Part shown: positions 17,234-25,027 of the stretch, piece after piece
How positions within the stretch are numbered: position 1 is the first letter of the stretch
How the letters are laid out: the number at the start of each line of letters is the position of its first letter
Assembly (NCBI RefSeq): GCF_003732705.1
Contig: NZ_MOBR01000026.1
Span: 30,275-94,274, forward strand
Direction: 5' to 3'
From: Pseudomonas frederiksbergensis
Lineage (GTDB): Bacteria; Pseudomonadota; Gammaproteobacteria; Pseudomonadales; Pseudomonadaceae
Length of the DNA: 64,000 nt
Translations under genes and position numbers: made by a program
Notes under the pieces: model-generated
Seen by the model: the letters and a program-made list of their open reading frames with translations, nothing else
What the model was told of the DNA's origin: nothing
The model's database searches: none

Positions 17234-18310
17234 ATGGCCACTTCAAATTCCTCTACGGACATCGCCGTCCAACCTGAAGCTTCCCGTCAGGTCGAAGGGC
17301 ATTTCCGAAACCACCAGCCAGTCCAGCGTGAAGGCTTTCGTAAAATGCTGCGCATCATGTGGAACATGATCTTCCACAAACCGCGCAACACCCGCCCGAG
17401 CACTGCCGTCCCGGTGCAAGCCTTGACCCAGGCTGCGCTGATCGCCGCACCTAATCACAGCGTGTACCGCCTCGGCCATTCGACCGTGCTGCTCAAACTG
17501 CGGGACAAATTCTGGATCACCGACCCGGTCTTCGCCGAGCGCGCCTCGCCAGTGCAATGGGCCGGCCCCAAGCGGTTCCACCAGCCGCCGATCAGCCTGG
17601 AAGAACTGCCGCCGATTGAAGCGGTGATCCTGTCCCACGACCACTACGACCACCTCGACTACAACGCAGTGCTCAAACTGGCCGACAAGACTAAGTACTT
17701 CCTCACGCCGCTGGGCGTCGGTGACACCCTGATCAAGTGGGGCGTCGATGCCAGCAAAGTTCGCCAGATGGACTGGTGGCAGGGCACCGAAGTCGATGGC
17801 ATTCAGTTCATCGCCACACCGTCGCAGCACTTTTCCGGTCGCGGTCTGTTCGATGGCAACAGCACGCTGTGGGCCTCGTGGGTGATGATCGACGGCGACA
17901 CCCGCATCTTTTTCAGTGGTGACAGCGGTTACTTCGACGGCTTCAAACGCATCGGCGAACAGTACGGCCCGTTCGACCTGACCCTGATGGAAACCGGCGC
18001 CTACAACGTCGAATGGCCACACGTGCACATGCAACCCGAGGAAACCCTGCAGGCGCATATCGACCTGAAAGGACGTTGGCTGCTGCCGATTCACAACGGC
18101 ACTTTCGACCTGTCGATGCACGCCTGGTTTGAACCCTTCGACCGTATCCTCGCGCTGGCCTGGGAACGTAACGTATCGATTACCACGCCGCAGATGGGCG
18201 AGGCATTCAACGTGATGTACCCACAACGTGGCCGCGCCTGGTGGTTGAATCTGGAAAGTACGATGAAGGAAAAAGGGCGCATGGCTTGTAGCGGCTACAA
18301 GTCTGGGTGA
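17234..18310 (+). CDS. MBL-fold metallo-hydrolase (NAPE-PLD/RomA-like)
   Basis: 358 residues from ATG 17234. The metal site reads 'VILSHDHYDHLDYNAV' (HxHxDH form), with 'TPSQHFSGRGLFDGN' and 'FFSGDSGYFDGFKRIGEQYG' supplying further ligands, and a distal 'LLPIHNGTFDLS' histidine. This is the UlaG/NAPE-PLD-like branch of MBL hydrolases, which often cleave phosphodiester or lactone bonds; the substrate here is unknown. No signal peptide or strong helix, so it is probably cytosolic. It is divergent from the TetR gene that likely represses it. Confidence 0.85.
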   Translation: MATSNSSTDIAVQPEASRQVEGHFRNHQPVQREGFRKMLRIMWNMIFHKPRNTRPSTAVPVQALTQAALIAAPNHSVYRLGHSTVLLKLRDKFWITDPVFAERASPVQWAGPKRFHQPPISLEELPPIEAVILSHDHYDHLDYNAVLKLADKTKYFLTPLGVGDTLIKWGVDASKVRQMDWWQGTEVDGIQFIATPSQHFSGRGLFDGNSTLWASWVMIDGDTRIFFSGDSGYFDGFKRIGEQYGPFDLTLMETGAYNVEWPHVHMQPEETLQAHIDLKGRWLLPIHNGTFDLSMHAWFEPFDRILALAWERNVSITTPQMGEAFNVMYPQRGRAWWLNLESTMKEKGRMACSGYKSG

Positions 18311-18422
18311 CTTTTCGTACAGTCATAGGTCCTTGTTGCTGACAGTCGTTTCCTACGACATCGGTAGGCTGTGCGGCGAGTGAAATGAATCACTCGTCAT
18401 CAGCCAAACAAGGACGTAGGAC

Positions 18423-19937
18423 ATGAAAGACAGTTTCAAAACTCGTATGACGGTGCTGGCCCAGGCCGTTCTGCTTTCGATCGCAGGCTCCGCTTATGCG
18501 GATGACACAACGGCACTCGAATACGCGAGCGTCAGTGAACTCAGCGCGCAAATGGAGCGTAACGAGCTCACCTCAGTAGCGTTGGTGAAGCACCTGCAAG
18601 CGCGGATCGAGACACTGGACAAACAAGGGCCGGCGATCCGCGCGATCATGGAGCTCAATCCCCAAGCCATCGACATCGCGACGGCACTGGATCAGGAACG
18701 TCAGGACGGGCAGGTTCGCGGTCCGCTGCACGGGATTCCGGTTCTGCTCAAAGACAACATCGATACCGCTGACCTGATGCAAACGAGTGCAGGGTCGCTG
18801 GCCATGGTCGGCCAACCGGCATCGAACGACGCGTTTATCGTCAAGCAACTGCGTGATGCGGGCGCGGTCATTCTTGGCAAAACCAACATGAGCGAGTGGG
18901 CTTACGTCCGGGAAATGGGTTTGCCCCATGGCTGGAGTGGTCGAGGCGGCCAAGGTAAAAATCCACACGTGCTGGACGGCGAAATCTGCGGCTCCAGTTC
19001 CGGATCGGCCGCAGGCGTAGCCGCCGGCTTCGCACCGCTCTCCATCGGTACGGAAACCAATGGCTCGATCACATGCCCGGCTTCAGCCAACGGCGTCGTA
19101 GGTGTCAAGCCGACGCTCGGGTTGTTCAGCCGTTCCGGAATCATCCCGATCACGCGTCTGCAAGACACGGCCGGCACTCTTACCCGCACCGTTCAAGACG
19201 CGGCGCTGATGTTCAATGCCCTGCAGGGTGTCGACGCTTCGGACGCCACGATCGACGACGTACCGGTAGGCGTTGATTACACGGCATTACTCTCCACAGT
19301 GGCACTCAGCGGCAAGCGAATTGGCTACCCGGTCGAGTACCTTGGGCCGGATGGCCGTGAGCTTCAACCCAGCGTCGAGTTCACTCAGGCCATGGCCACC
19401 CTGGAGGCGCAAGGCGCCACCGTTGTGCCTTTAAAAGTCCGGCTGCCGGACATCGCGAATTACTTCCCCGTGCTGATGGCAGGCATGAAGCATGAGCTCC
19501 CCGAGTACCTGGCAAGCCGCTCCGGTTTATCGATTCAAACATTTCAGGATTTGATCGATTTCAACGCACTCAACCCCGGTCCAGAAGGTTACGGTCAGCA
19601 GATGCTCGACGCAATCAACAAGCTGGACATGAGCCACGCCCAGGCCAGTGAGTTGTTCACAGCAATCAATGCCAGCTTCAAAGAGGCCATCGATGAACAA
19701 CTGACGGAACACAATCTGGACGCCATGGTTGCCGATGCCGACGGATTTTCGCAGTTCAGTGCAGCCGTGGCGGGCTACCCTGCCATCACACTCCCTTCGG
19801 GCATGACTGACGACGGCATACCGACTTCGTTGTTCTTCTACGGTCCGCGCTGGAGCGAACCGAAACTGTTGGCACTGGCCTACAGCTATGAACAAGCATC
19901 GTTGAAGCGACAGAACCCGGCGTTCCAGCAGCCGTAA
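18423..19937 (+). CDS. Exported amidase-signature (AS) family amidase
   Basis: 504 residues with an N-terminal signal peptide ('MTVLAQAVLLSIAGSAYADD'). The AS triad is visible: catalytic Lys in 'GIPVLLKDNIDT', cis-Ser in 'CGSSSGSAAGVAAGFAPLSI', and the nucleophilic Ser in 'GTETNGSITCPASANG'. It should hydrolyse amide bonds in the periplasm or outside; the substrate is not predictable. GGACGTAGGAC lies before ATG 18423. It is a single gene; the short hairpin after its stop (19949-19978) has no T-run. Confidence 0.85.
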   Translation: MKDSFKTRMTVLAQAVLLSIAGSAYADDTTALEYASVSELSAQMERNELTSVALVKHLQARIETLDKQGPAIRAIMELNPQAIDIATALDQERQDGQVRGPLHGIPVLLKDNIDTADLMQTSAGSLAMVGQPASNDAFIVKQLRDAGAVILGKTNMSEWAYVREMGLPHGWSGRGGQGKNPHVLDGEICGSSSGSAAGVAAGFAPLSIGTETNGSITCPASANGVVGVKPTLGLFSRSGIIPITRLQDTAGTLTRTVQDAALMFNALQGVDASDATIDDVPVGVDYTALLSTVALSGKRIGYPVEYLGPDGRELQPSVEFTQAMATLEAQGATVVPLKVRLPDIANYFPVLMAGMKHELPEYLASRSGLSIQTFQDLIDFNALNPGPEGYGQQMLDAINKLDMSHAQASELFTAINASFKEAIDEQLTEHNLDAMVADADGFSQFSAAVAGYPAITLPSGMTDDGIPTSLFFYGPRWSEPKLLALAYSYEQASLKRQNPAFQQP

Positions 19938-19996
19938 TGTGTGTCATCGGGCCAATGACTCGACGTTGTCACTGGCCCGGATTCACCCTTGTACGC

Positions 19997-20212
19997 CTAC
20001 GTTTTGCCTTTCAGAAGATCCAGATATTCCAGGATCTTCGTCACGGTCAAATCACCCATTCGTCCCTGGAGCATTTCATCCAGCTCCTGTTGGGACAGCC
20101 CAAGCTTTTGCGCAGCCTTGGTCTTACTCAGATCACCGCTTTCGAGGAGCATGCCGATCCTCATGACGTATTCGGCCTTGCCCCGTGCGGCACCCGCATC
20201 GATATCACTCAT
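19997..20212 (-). CDS. Small HigA-like/XRE helix-turn-helix protein, antitoxin-like, no toxin partner
   Basis: 71 residues from ATG 20212 (GAGG upstream). 'DLSKTKAAQKLGLSQQELDE' is an HTH of the HigA-like HTH_37 type, followed by 'MLQGRMGDLTVTKILEYLDL'. Members usually pair with a RelE/HigB-type toxin, but the gene here follows another HTH gene and no toxin-like frame is next to it. It looks like an orphan antitoxin or small repressor. Confidence 0.65.
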   Translation of the reverse strand: MSDIDAGAARGKAEYVMRIGMLLESGDLSKTKAAQKLGLSQQELDEMLQGRMGDLTVTKILEYLDLLKGKT

Positions 20213-20223
20213 CCACTGACACC

Positions 20224-20541
20224 TCACTCAACCATCGCATAATCCGCCCGCGCCACCGGATTTGGCGTCGAGCCTTTCACATTCATCCCTCTACCCGGCG
20301 CAAACCCCGGGAAAAACACCAACCCCTCCGATTCAAACCGATACGCCAGCGCCAGCCGCGTGACATCCAGCACATCACGCTCGGCCTCGAAACGCTCAAT
20401 GGCGTCCACCGACACCCCGGACTCGCGAGACAATTCCTCCACGCTCCAACCCAGCATCGCTCGGGCCTGGGCGCTGTGGGCCGGGGTGAATTGGAAGAGG
20501 GCGATACGTTCCAGGGTGATTTTCATCGCAAGAGAGGCCAT
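20224..20541 (-). CDS. XRE-family helix-turn-helix regulator
   Basis: 105 residues. The HTH is 'QARAMLGWSVEELSRESGVS' continuing 'VDAIERFEAER'; the C-terminal part is a short basic/Gly tail ('FAPGRGMNVKGSTPNP'). ATG 20541 has GGAG 6 nt upstream, better than the internal ATG 20526. It precedes the 71-residue HTH gene by 11 bp and probably forms an operon with it. Confidence 0.7.
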   Translation of the reverse strand: MASLAMKITLERIALFQFTPAHSAQARAMLGWSVEELSRESGVSVDAIERFEAERDVLDVTRLALAYRFESEGLVFFPGFAPGRGMNVKGSTPNPVARADYAMVE

Positions 20542-20763
20542 GGTGTTCTCCGGGCTCGAGAGTGCTGATTCAAAATGTACTGTGTTTTTGTACAGTTGTT
20601 TTGATTCCGGATCAAACGCATTTTTTGATTTGTGCTATTTGGGTGGGGTCGTCCTGACGGACGGTAGGCTTCAGCACGCCGTCGACTTTCGAGGTTGGAG
20701 TTCGCTGGATTTTCCGCAAGAATAAGGCGTTGCACATCTGAGTTATTTCAAAGGAGGCTGAAC

Positions 20764-21135
20764 ATGCCGATCCTCGAGAGTGACTGGAAAAAATTCAAGG
20801 GGCTGCGCCAGATCGCGCTTGATCGCTTCTGCCAAAATGTTTTGGCCGACGCGAAGACAATCGCCCAGCATGATGCACTCTCGGCTCATACCCGATATGT
20901 GATGCTTTACCGATTGATGCGTGATCGGGACAAGGATTTGGTACAGGCTTTTGACGACAACAGCCAATCCCGCTCAAGTGCACTCATGGGCTTGTGGTTG
21001 ATGGTCATGCATGACTTGCTGACCGAAGAAGAGCTATCAGTCCTCAGCGACGGTGCTTTGGATTCCATAAAAGAGGTGGTCCGCCAGCCCTATGAGCTCG
21101 AATGGATGGATGAAATCCCGCCGCACGACTGGTAG
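20764..21135 (+). CDS. Hypothetical small soluble protein
   Basis: 123 residues. The start is well defined by AAAGGAGG 7 nt before ATG 20764. Helix-rich and charged: 'MPILESDWKKFKGLRQIALD', 'RFCQNVLADAKTI', and an end 'ELEWMDEIPPHDW'. No known domain is recognised; I recall similar short 'ESDWKxFxxLR' proteins scattered in Pseudomonas accessory regions. It may be co-transcribed with the next gene (30 bp gap). Confidence 0.65.
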   Translation: MPILESDWKKFKGLRQIALDRFCQNVLADAKTIAQHDALSAHTRYVMLYRLMRDRDKDLVQAFDDNSQSRSSALMGLWLMVMHDLLTEEELSVLSDGALDSIKEVVRQPYELEWMDEIPPHDW

Positions 21136-21165
21136 CTGTATTCCCAATTCATCAGAGAACCAACG

Positions 21166-21858
21166 ATGTTGATCTTCAACTGCACCGAAGCGGCCAGCAA
21201 ATTTTTTAGCCGCGTACAAAAGGGCAAGACAATCACCCCCGTGGATCACAATCCACCTTCACCCACCCCTGAAGAAGACGAACCAGGTGAATTGACCGAA
21301 CAGTGGCTGGTCCACGCCATCACCGTTCAGCGCAAACACGTGCTGTTCGTCATCCACATCAAAACCCGTTATTGCATGATTTTCGCGGACGCGAAAAAGG
21401 CTGACGTTGAGGGTTTTGTCCGGCGTTTCTCTGAGCGCTGGCTCTACGGCCTGATGCGTCAAGCGACGCAGAACGACCTCTTTCCATGGCTCGACGGCGA
21501 ACTCATGGAGCAGCGTTATGAGCAGGCCTGCGGCGAATACGTCTTCTATAAGCGCAGGCATCGCGGCGCGCAAAAGCACATCGACGACATCTCCTGGATA
21601 TTTCAGGACTACGCCGCCGAGTGGGGCGAGTTACCCCCCGATGAGTACGTGGCTGGCCGCTTCGACGCAAAAATGAACGACACGCCGCGACATAGCAAAG
21701 GCCATAAAGACTATTACTGGCCCGATGAAGAAATGATCGCTCATTGGTTGCGCACCTACTCTGGTCAAGATGAGCAAGGTGTCCAGGCTGCGCGGGATCG
21801 GCGTAAAGAAGTGGCGCGTGAGATTCGGGAGTTGGAATCGCGACTGGCGCAGGGCTGA
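21166..21858 (+). CDS. Hypothetical protein, possibly DUF6933-like
   Basis: 230 residues. The N-terminal half contains 'LIFNCTEAASKFFSRVQKGK' and 'WLVHAITVQRKHVLFVIHIK', which resembles the DUF6933 pattern (a strand-rich domain with 'xQRRKCLLF'); this match is from memory and uncertain. The C-terminal half is acidic and helical with 'DEEMIAHWLRTYSGQDEQG' and a coiled end. No membrane helix. It follows the 123-residue gene closely and converges on the next gene with no gap. Confidence 0.6.
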   Translation: MLIFNCTEAASKFFSRVQKGKTITPVDHNPPSPTPEEDEPGELTEQWLVHAITVQRKHVLFVIHIKTRYCMIFADAKKADVEGFVRRFSERWLYGLMRQATQNDLFPWLDGELMEQRYEQACGEYVFYKRRHRGAQKHIDDISWIFQDYAAEWGELPPDEYVAGRFDAKMNDTPRHSKGHKDYYWPDEEMIAHWLRTYSGQDEQGVQAARDRRKEVAREIRELESRLAQG

Positions 21859-22848
21859 TTACTTCTCCACCAGCCCCGGCGCTTCCCGAACAATAAAGTG
21901 ATCCAGATTCTCAATATTCGCACTGAACACCCCGAACGTCTGTTCGGGGTTCTTCTTGCTCGGCACCTGCTTCAACTCCGGCGTCACGCCATAGAAGAAG
22001 CAAAACAACTCCTTCCCACTTTCGATGGCGTGCTTGATCTCTTCCAGAAACGCCTTGCGCTTGCGGTAGTTGTCGATCAACTTCTTGCTCAAATAAACAT
22101 TCACCGAATAAGGCTTCTTCTTCGCCTCATCCGCCTGCTTGAACCAGACCTTCTGTTCGAAATCGATGCGAAAACTCTGGGTGTAATCCTTGATCTCCTT
22201 GATCTTGCCCCAGTAAATCAGCCCCTTGTTGTCCGTCAGGTATTCAATCTTCTTGAAGAACGACCCATAAGGCGCCGTGTGCTCGCCAATCTTCAGCGGC
22301 ATGCGCTTGAGCAGTTCCTTGTCCTCAAAGTTCGACACAAAACACTCCACCGGATGGGCGAAGACACTGGTCTTGTCCGGCGCCGACTCCCGGTTCGGAT
22401 GCTCCGCATGACTGTCCGCCGAGGCGCTTTTCGGCGCATCCCGCACCACATCTGCCGCCACCGGAGGGCTCGACGGCTTGCGTACATACTCGCGCCGAGT
22501 CAGTAACAATTCCGACGGAAAATGCTCCTCGCGACTGTCATCCGTTTCCGCACCGTCCGCTTCAACCCCCGACGCCGGCGTCCTCAAACTGACATAAGGA
22601 CAATCCGCCACATGCCGCGTGCTGGGCGTGTTCTTGAAATGCGGGGTGCGGACGTAATTCACGTTTTTGGCATTGAACGTCGTCAACACATTAGCCGCAT
22701 CGAAGGCCGCCCTGCAGGCGTCATTGGGACACTGGAAGTGTTCCTTGGCGGAATCGAACGCCATCGTCTCGTCAAAATTCAAATCCCGCACGTCATAGAT
22801 CGACAACTTATCGTCGAGGCTGAGGCAGTAGGCGAGGTCGAATTTCAT
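21859..22848 (-). CDS. Hypothetical protein with Cys/His cluster
   Basis: 329 residues from ATG 22848 ('MKFDLAYCLSLDDKLSIYDV'). An N-terminal cluster 'FQCPNDACRAAFDAAN' plus 'TRHVADCPYVS' could bind zinc (C-x4-C...H-x3-C). A low-complexity Ser/Pro/Asp linker separates it from a C-terminal strand-rich domain ('WGKIKEIKDYTQSFRIDFEQ', 'FCFFYGVTPELKQVPSKKNP'). I recognise no family. Its place next to HNH and BRO genes suggests accessory DNA, possibly a phage- or defence-related role, but that is only context. Confidence 0.6.
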   Translation of the reverse strand: MKFDLAYCLSLDDKLSIYDVRDLNFDETMAFDSAKEHFQCPNDACRAAFDAANVLTTFNAKNVNYVRTPHFKNTPSTRHVADCPYVSLRTPASGVEADGAETDDSREEHFPSELLLTRREYVRKPSSPPVAADVVRDAPKSASADSHAEHPNRESAPDKTSVFAHPVECFVSNFEDKELLKRMPLKIGEHTAPYGSFFKKIEYLTDNKGLIYWGKIKEIKDYTQSFRIDFEQKVWFKQADEAKKKPYSVNVYLSKKLIDNYRKRKAFLEEIKHAIESGKELFCFFYGVTPELKQVPSKKNPEQTFGVFSANIENLDHFIVREAPGLVEK

Positions 22849-22955
22849 GGTGGGCTCGGGTCCTTGGGTGGGGGAGGGTATTAATAGCGGGAGGCGGGGC
22901 GGGTTGCACTGACTGTTTTCAAAACAACGCAAAACCCGAAGCAACCTACCAACCC

Positions 22956-22979
22956 TGTGGGAGCGGGCTTGCTCGCGAA
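22956..22979 (+). repeat. Single REP element
   Basis: TGTGGGAGCGGGCTTGCTCG lies between two same-strand accessory genes. No inverted partner is seen nearby. Confidence 0.75.
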
Positions 22980-23051
22980 TCTCGGCATCAACTCGGTCTA
23001 TCTGCTCAGCACCGACTCAGCAGCAACGCAACTCACTGTGGGCGAGGGCAA

Positions 23052-23765
23052 TTACTCGGGAATTAACCGTCCAACCTTCAAATAAAGCGAAGCAGTGAAC
23101 TCCTGACTATCGTTCGAATAATGACAACGGCGATGACAGTTCGGGCACAGAGCTACGGCGTTGGTGATTTGATCTGAACCTTTTTCGGCAAGCGGCTTAA
23201 CGTGATGAACTTCCAGATACGGCAAACCAAGCTTTTGAAACGGAGCAGGCTCGCCACAGCCGTCGCAATTCCCCTCGGCCTCATTTCGAACCCAGGCTCT
23301 GACTTCGGGATCTCGTACATATACCGTGCGTGAATTCGCCACTCGTTTGGGTTTCTTAATGCCCTTTGGTGGTTCCGTTATCTTTTCCTTTTGAAGCGCA
23401 GTAGCGCGACGTTCTAGCGTCTCTTCATCGGCAGTTGGAGCTTTAGGGTCGCCAGGCTGAACGCCTTTTTCAGTTAGTACCGCCCGAATTGACTGCTCAA
23501 CCTGCGAGCCCACATTTCTGGCTGGCTTGTATCCCTTGATGAATTCCCGGTCCATTTTCATCAGAACCGTAGAGATATTCTGCATTCGGAATTCCACAGA
23601 ACCTTTGGTGCGGGTGGGTAAGGCCGTTTCGCGTAGGGCAAGATTCACCGCAGTTTTAACGAACTTCTGACCCTTTTTTTCTAGTGCAAGCATCTTCAGA
23701 TAGGCTTCTACCGCAGCCTTAATCTCTGAAGCACTCCAATCGCTTTCTTTCTTCTTTACGCTCAT
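23052..23765 (-). CDS. HNH endonuclease
   Basis: 237 residues. The C-terminal nuclease unit is 'NCDGCGEPAPF', 'YLEVHHVKPLAEKGSDQITN', 'AVALCPNCHRRCHY' (about residues 165-215): the HHV catalytic histidine, the conserved Asn and two Cys pairs of a beta-beta-alpha-metal fold. The N-terminal ~90 residues are helical and basic ('SAVEFRMQNIS'-like region), of the kind found on HNH proteins in defence islands. It likely cuts DNA; specificity is unknown. No cognate methylase is next to it, so it is not an ordinary restriction pair. ATG 23765. Confidence 0.85.
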   Translation of the reverse strand: MSVKKKESDWSASEIKAAVEAYLKMLALEKKGQKFVKTAVNLALRETALPTRTKGSVEFRMQNISTVLMKMDREFIKGYKPARNVGSQVEQSIRAVLTEKGVQPGDPKAPTADEETLERRATALQKEKITEPPKGIKKPKRVANSRTVYVRDPEVRAWVRNEAEGNCDGCGEPAPFQKLGLPYLEVHHVKPLAEKGSDQITNAVALCPNCHRRCHYSNDSQEFTASLYLKVGRLIPE

Positions 23766-23888
23766 AACATCGCCGAGGGTTGAAAACCCTCGGACGATAC
23801 TGAGTGGCCATCACGACTGTCTACGAAAATTCCTACAGAAAAGACAGACGCATCGCTCAATCGGCCCTACAAAGACACCGCCGCACTA

Positions 23889-24422
23889 CTAACCCACCGA
23901 TTGCTTCGAAGACTGAAACACCTCCAAAACCCTCCGCCACCAAGGCTTCACCACCGGCACCCGCCGCCGAGTGCGATTGAGCAACAGATAAGGCATGTCC
24001 CGCAGCCGAATCCAACCTTCATCCTGCCAGTGCAACAGACTCAAAGACATCTCCGGCCAATCCAACAAACTCAACATAGGCCGATCGGAATTCATCGACG
24101 GCCCGGCATCTCGTAAGGCAGGCACCACTTGATGGGTCAACCATTCACGCAACAATCGATTCCCTGGCGCGTAGTGATAGACCAGCAGCGCATACACGCC
24201 AGACTCACTGAGCATCAACCGCTTCTCTGGTTGGCCGTGGTAGTCGATCAGCAATGTGTGCCGCTGATCCTCATCCAGTTTGCTGACCACACGATCACTC
24301 AGATGAAAACCCATTAAGCGACCCAGATCGCGGGCACAGAACCATGGCTGGTTTTCTAGGAGGAGGGCGTGAAGTTCGAGGTTTTGGCGAATGAAGACGA
24401 TGGGGGTGTATGGATCAGACAT
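23889..24422 (-). CDS. BRO-N domain antirepressor-like protein
   Basis: 177 residues. 'NQPWFCARDLGRLMGFHLSD' and 'LMLSESGVYALLVYHYAPGN' followed by 'LREWLTHQVVPALRDAG' are the classic BRO-N antirepressor motifs of phage Ant/BRO proteins. The C-terminal part is basic. ATG 24422 has GGAGG 6 nt upstream; the frame stays open to an ATG at 24506 ('MPKNLSFSP'), which is the leader frame just after the C4-like RNA. It is phage-derived and probably regulated by that RNA. Confidence 0.8.
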   Translation of the reverse strand: MSDPYTPIVFIRQNLELHALLLENQPWFCARDLGRLMGFHLSDRVVSKLDEDQRHTLLIDYHGQPEKRLMLSESGVYALLVYHYAPGNRLLREWLTHQVVPALRDAGPSMNSDRPMLSLLDWPEMSLSLLHWQDEGWIRLRDMPYLLLNRTRRRVPVVKPWWRRVLEVFQSSKQSVG

Positions 24423-24514
24423 GGCAAGCCTCCAGGGATGGAAGCGCATAAAAATGAAGCAGCTAACGCGGATTTCCTTCGGAGAGAAGGAGAGATTTTT
24501 AGGCATATCCTTTA

Positions 24515-24540
24515 CCTCTGTGTGATGTCAGCTTTCTTAG
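24515..24540 (-). promoter_or_regulatory. Antisense target on the antirepressor leader (ribosome site)
   Basis: On the minus strand CTAAGAAA and CACACAGAGG precede ATG 24506. Both blocks are complementary to TTTCTTA and CCTCTGTGTG in the adjacent C4-like RNA. The AGAGG of the target is a plausible ribosome site, so pairing would block translation of the leader and the in-frame BRO gene. Confidence 0.55.
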
Positions 24541-24548
24541 GGCTGGGT

Positions 24549-24623
24549 GCCGGGAGTTAAGAAACCCCACACAGAGGGCCGGACATATTCCCCTTTCGGG
24601 TCTTGTATTAGCCCACTCCCGGC
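24549..24623 (-). ncRNA. C4-family-like antisense RNA
   Basis: On the minus strand GCCGGGAG (24616-24623) and CTCCCGGC (24549-24556) close a ~75-nt structure with an inner ACCCGAAAGGGG hairpin and an exposed strand CCTCTGTGTGGGGTTTCTTA. The closed length is close to the P1/P7 C4 RNA (about 77 nt, from memory), and the location just before an antirepressor gene is that of C4. Another hairpin (TGCC-ACGG/CCGT-GGCA) precedes it. Small frames here (up to 74 residues) are better explained as this RNA. Confidence 0.55.
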
Positions 24624-24696
24624 ATAACAGAGATTTTTTGATGCCCACGGAGAAACCGTAGGCACAAAAAAGCCGCTTCTGTCGGGTGCGGTCAGT

Positions 24697-24720
24697 CCGC
24701 TGTGTGAGGTGTTTCTTAGG
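24697..24720 (-). promoter_or_regulatory. Upstream second copy of the C4 target sequence
   Basis: On the minus strand CCTAAGAAACACCTCACACA resembles the leader target (CTAAGAAA...CACACAGAGG) and could also pair with the C4-like RNA strand. P1/P7 systems also have two target pairs, as far as I recall. Confidence 0.4.
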
Positions 24721-24817
24721 CACCGGATTCGGAGGCTATTATTTTGTAAGTGATTGGTCAAGGTGGAAATTATTTATGTGCGCCCACTGGTGTGTGGGCG
24801 CTTGATACAGTTATTTG

Positions 24818-25027
24818 TCAAACTTGTTGAAAGCTAAATGTATTTCGAATGTTTGAATGGAAGAAAGAGCCTACAGAACCCGCTCCGATTAAAGCTGTGT
24901 AAGTGTCTTCTGGTACGTCATAGTAGTCATACACACTCCCGTCATTAAATTCAACTTGTAGAGTGGATGTGCCTGGTTCATAGCCGACGCTGGCGATATT
25001 GCTGGAGCTAACCGGTATTCTTTCCAT
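24818..25027 (-). CDS. KTSC-domain small protein, third gene of the SIR2-HerA operon
   Basis: 69 residues forming one KTSC domain: 'VSSSNIASVGYEPGTSTLQV', 'EFNDGSVYDYYDVPEDTY', then 'GAGSVGSFFHSNIRNTF'. This domain takes its name from the C-terminus of some lysyl-tRNA synthetases and is often found as a stand-alone small protein in phage and accessory DNA; its role is unknown. The ATG directly follows the HerA stop codon (TAAATG), so it is tightly coupled to the defence pair and may be a modulator of it. Confidence 0.8.
   Translation of the reverse strand: MERIPVSSSNIASVGYEPGTSTLQVEFNDGSVYDYYDVPEDTYTALIGAGSVGSFFHSNIRNTFSFQQV

Noticed and set aside
19949..19978. Hairpin after the amidase stop as terminator
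   Set aside because: GGGCCAATGAC/GTCACTGGCCC is a fair stem but no T-run follows on the plus strand; not listed as a terminator.
24537..24761. Two overlapping 74-residue minus-strand frames, one in-frame with part of the C4-like region
   Set aside because: Their sequence is explained by the RNA hairpins and complementary blocks; the peptides match no family and run through the antisense structure.
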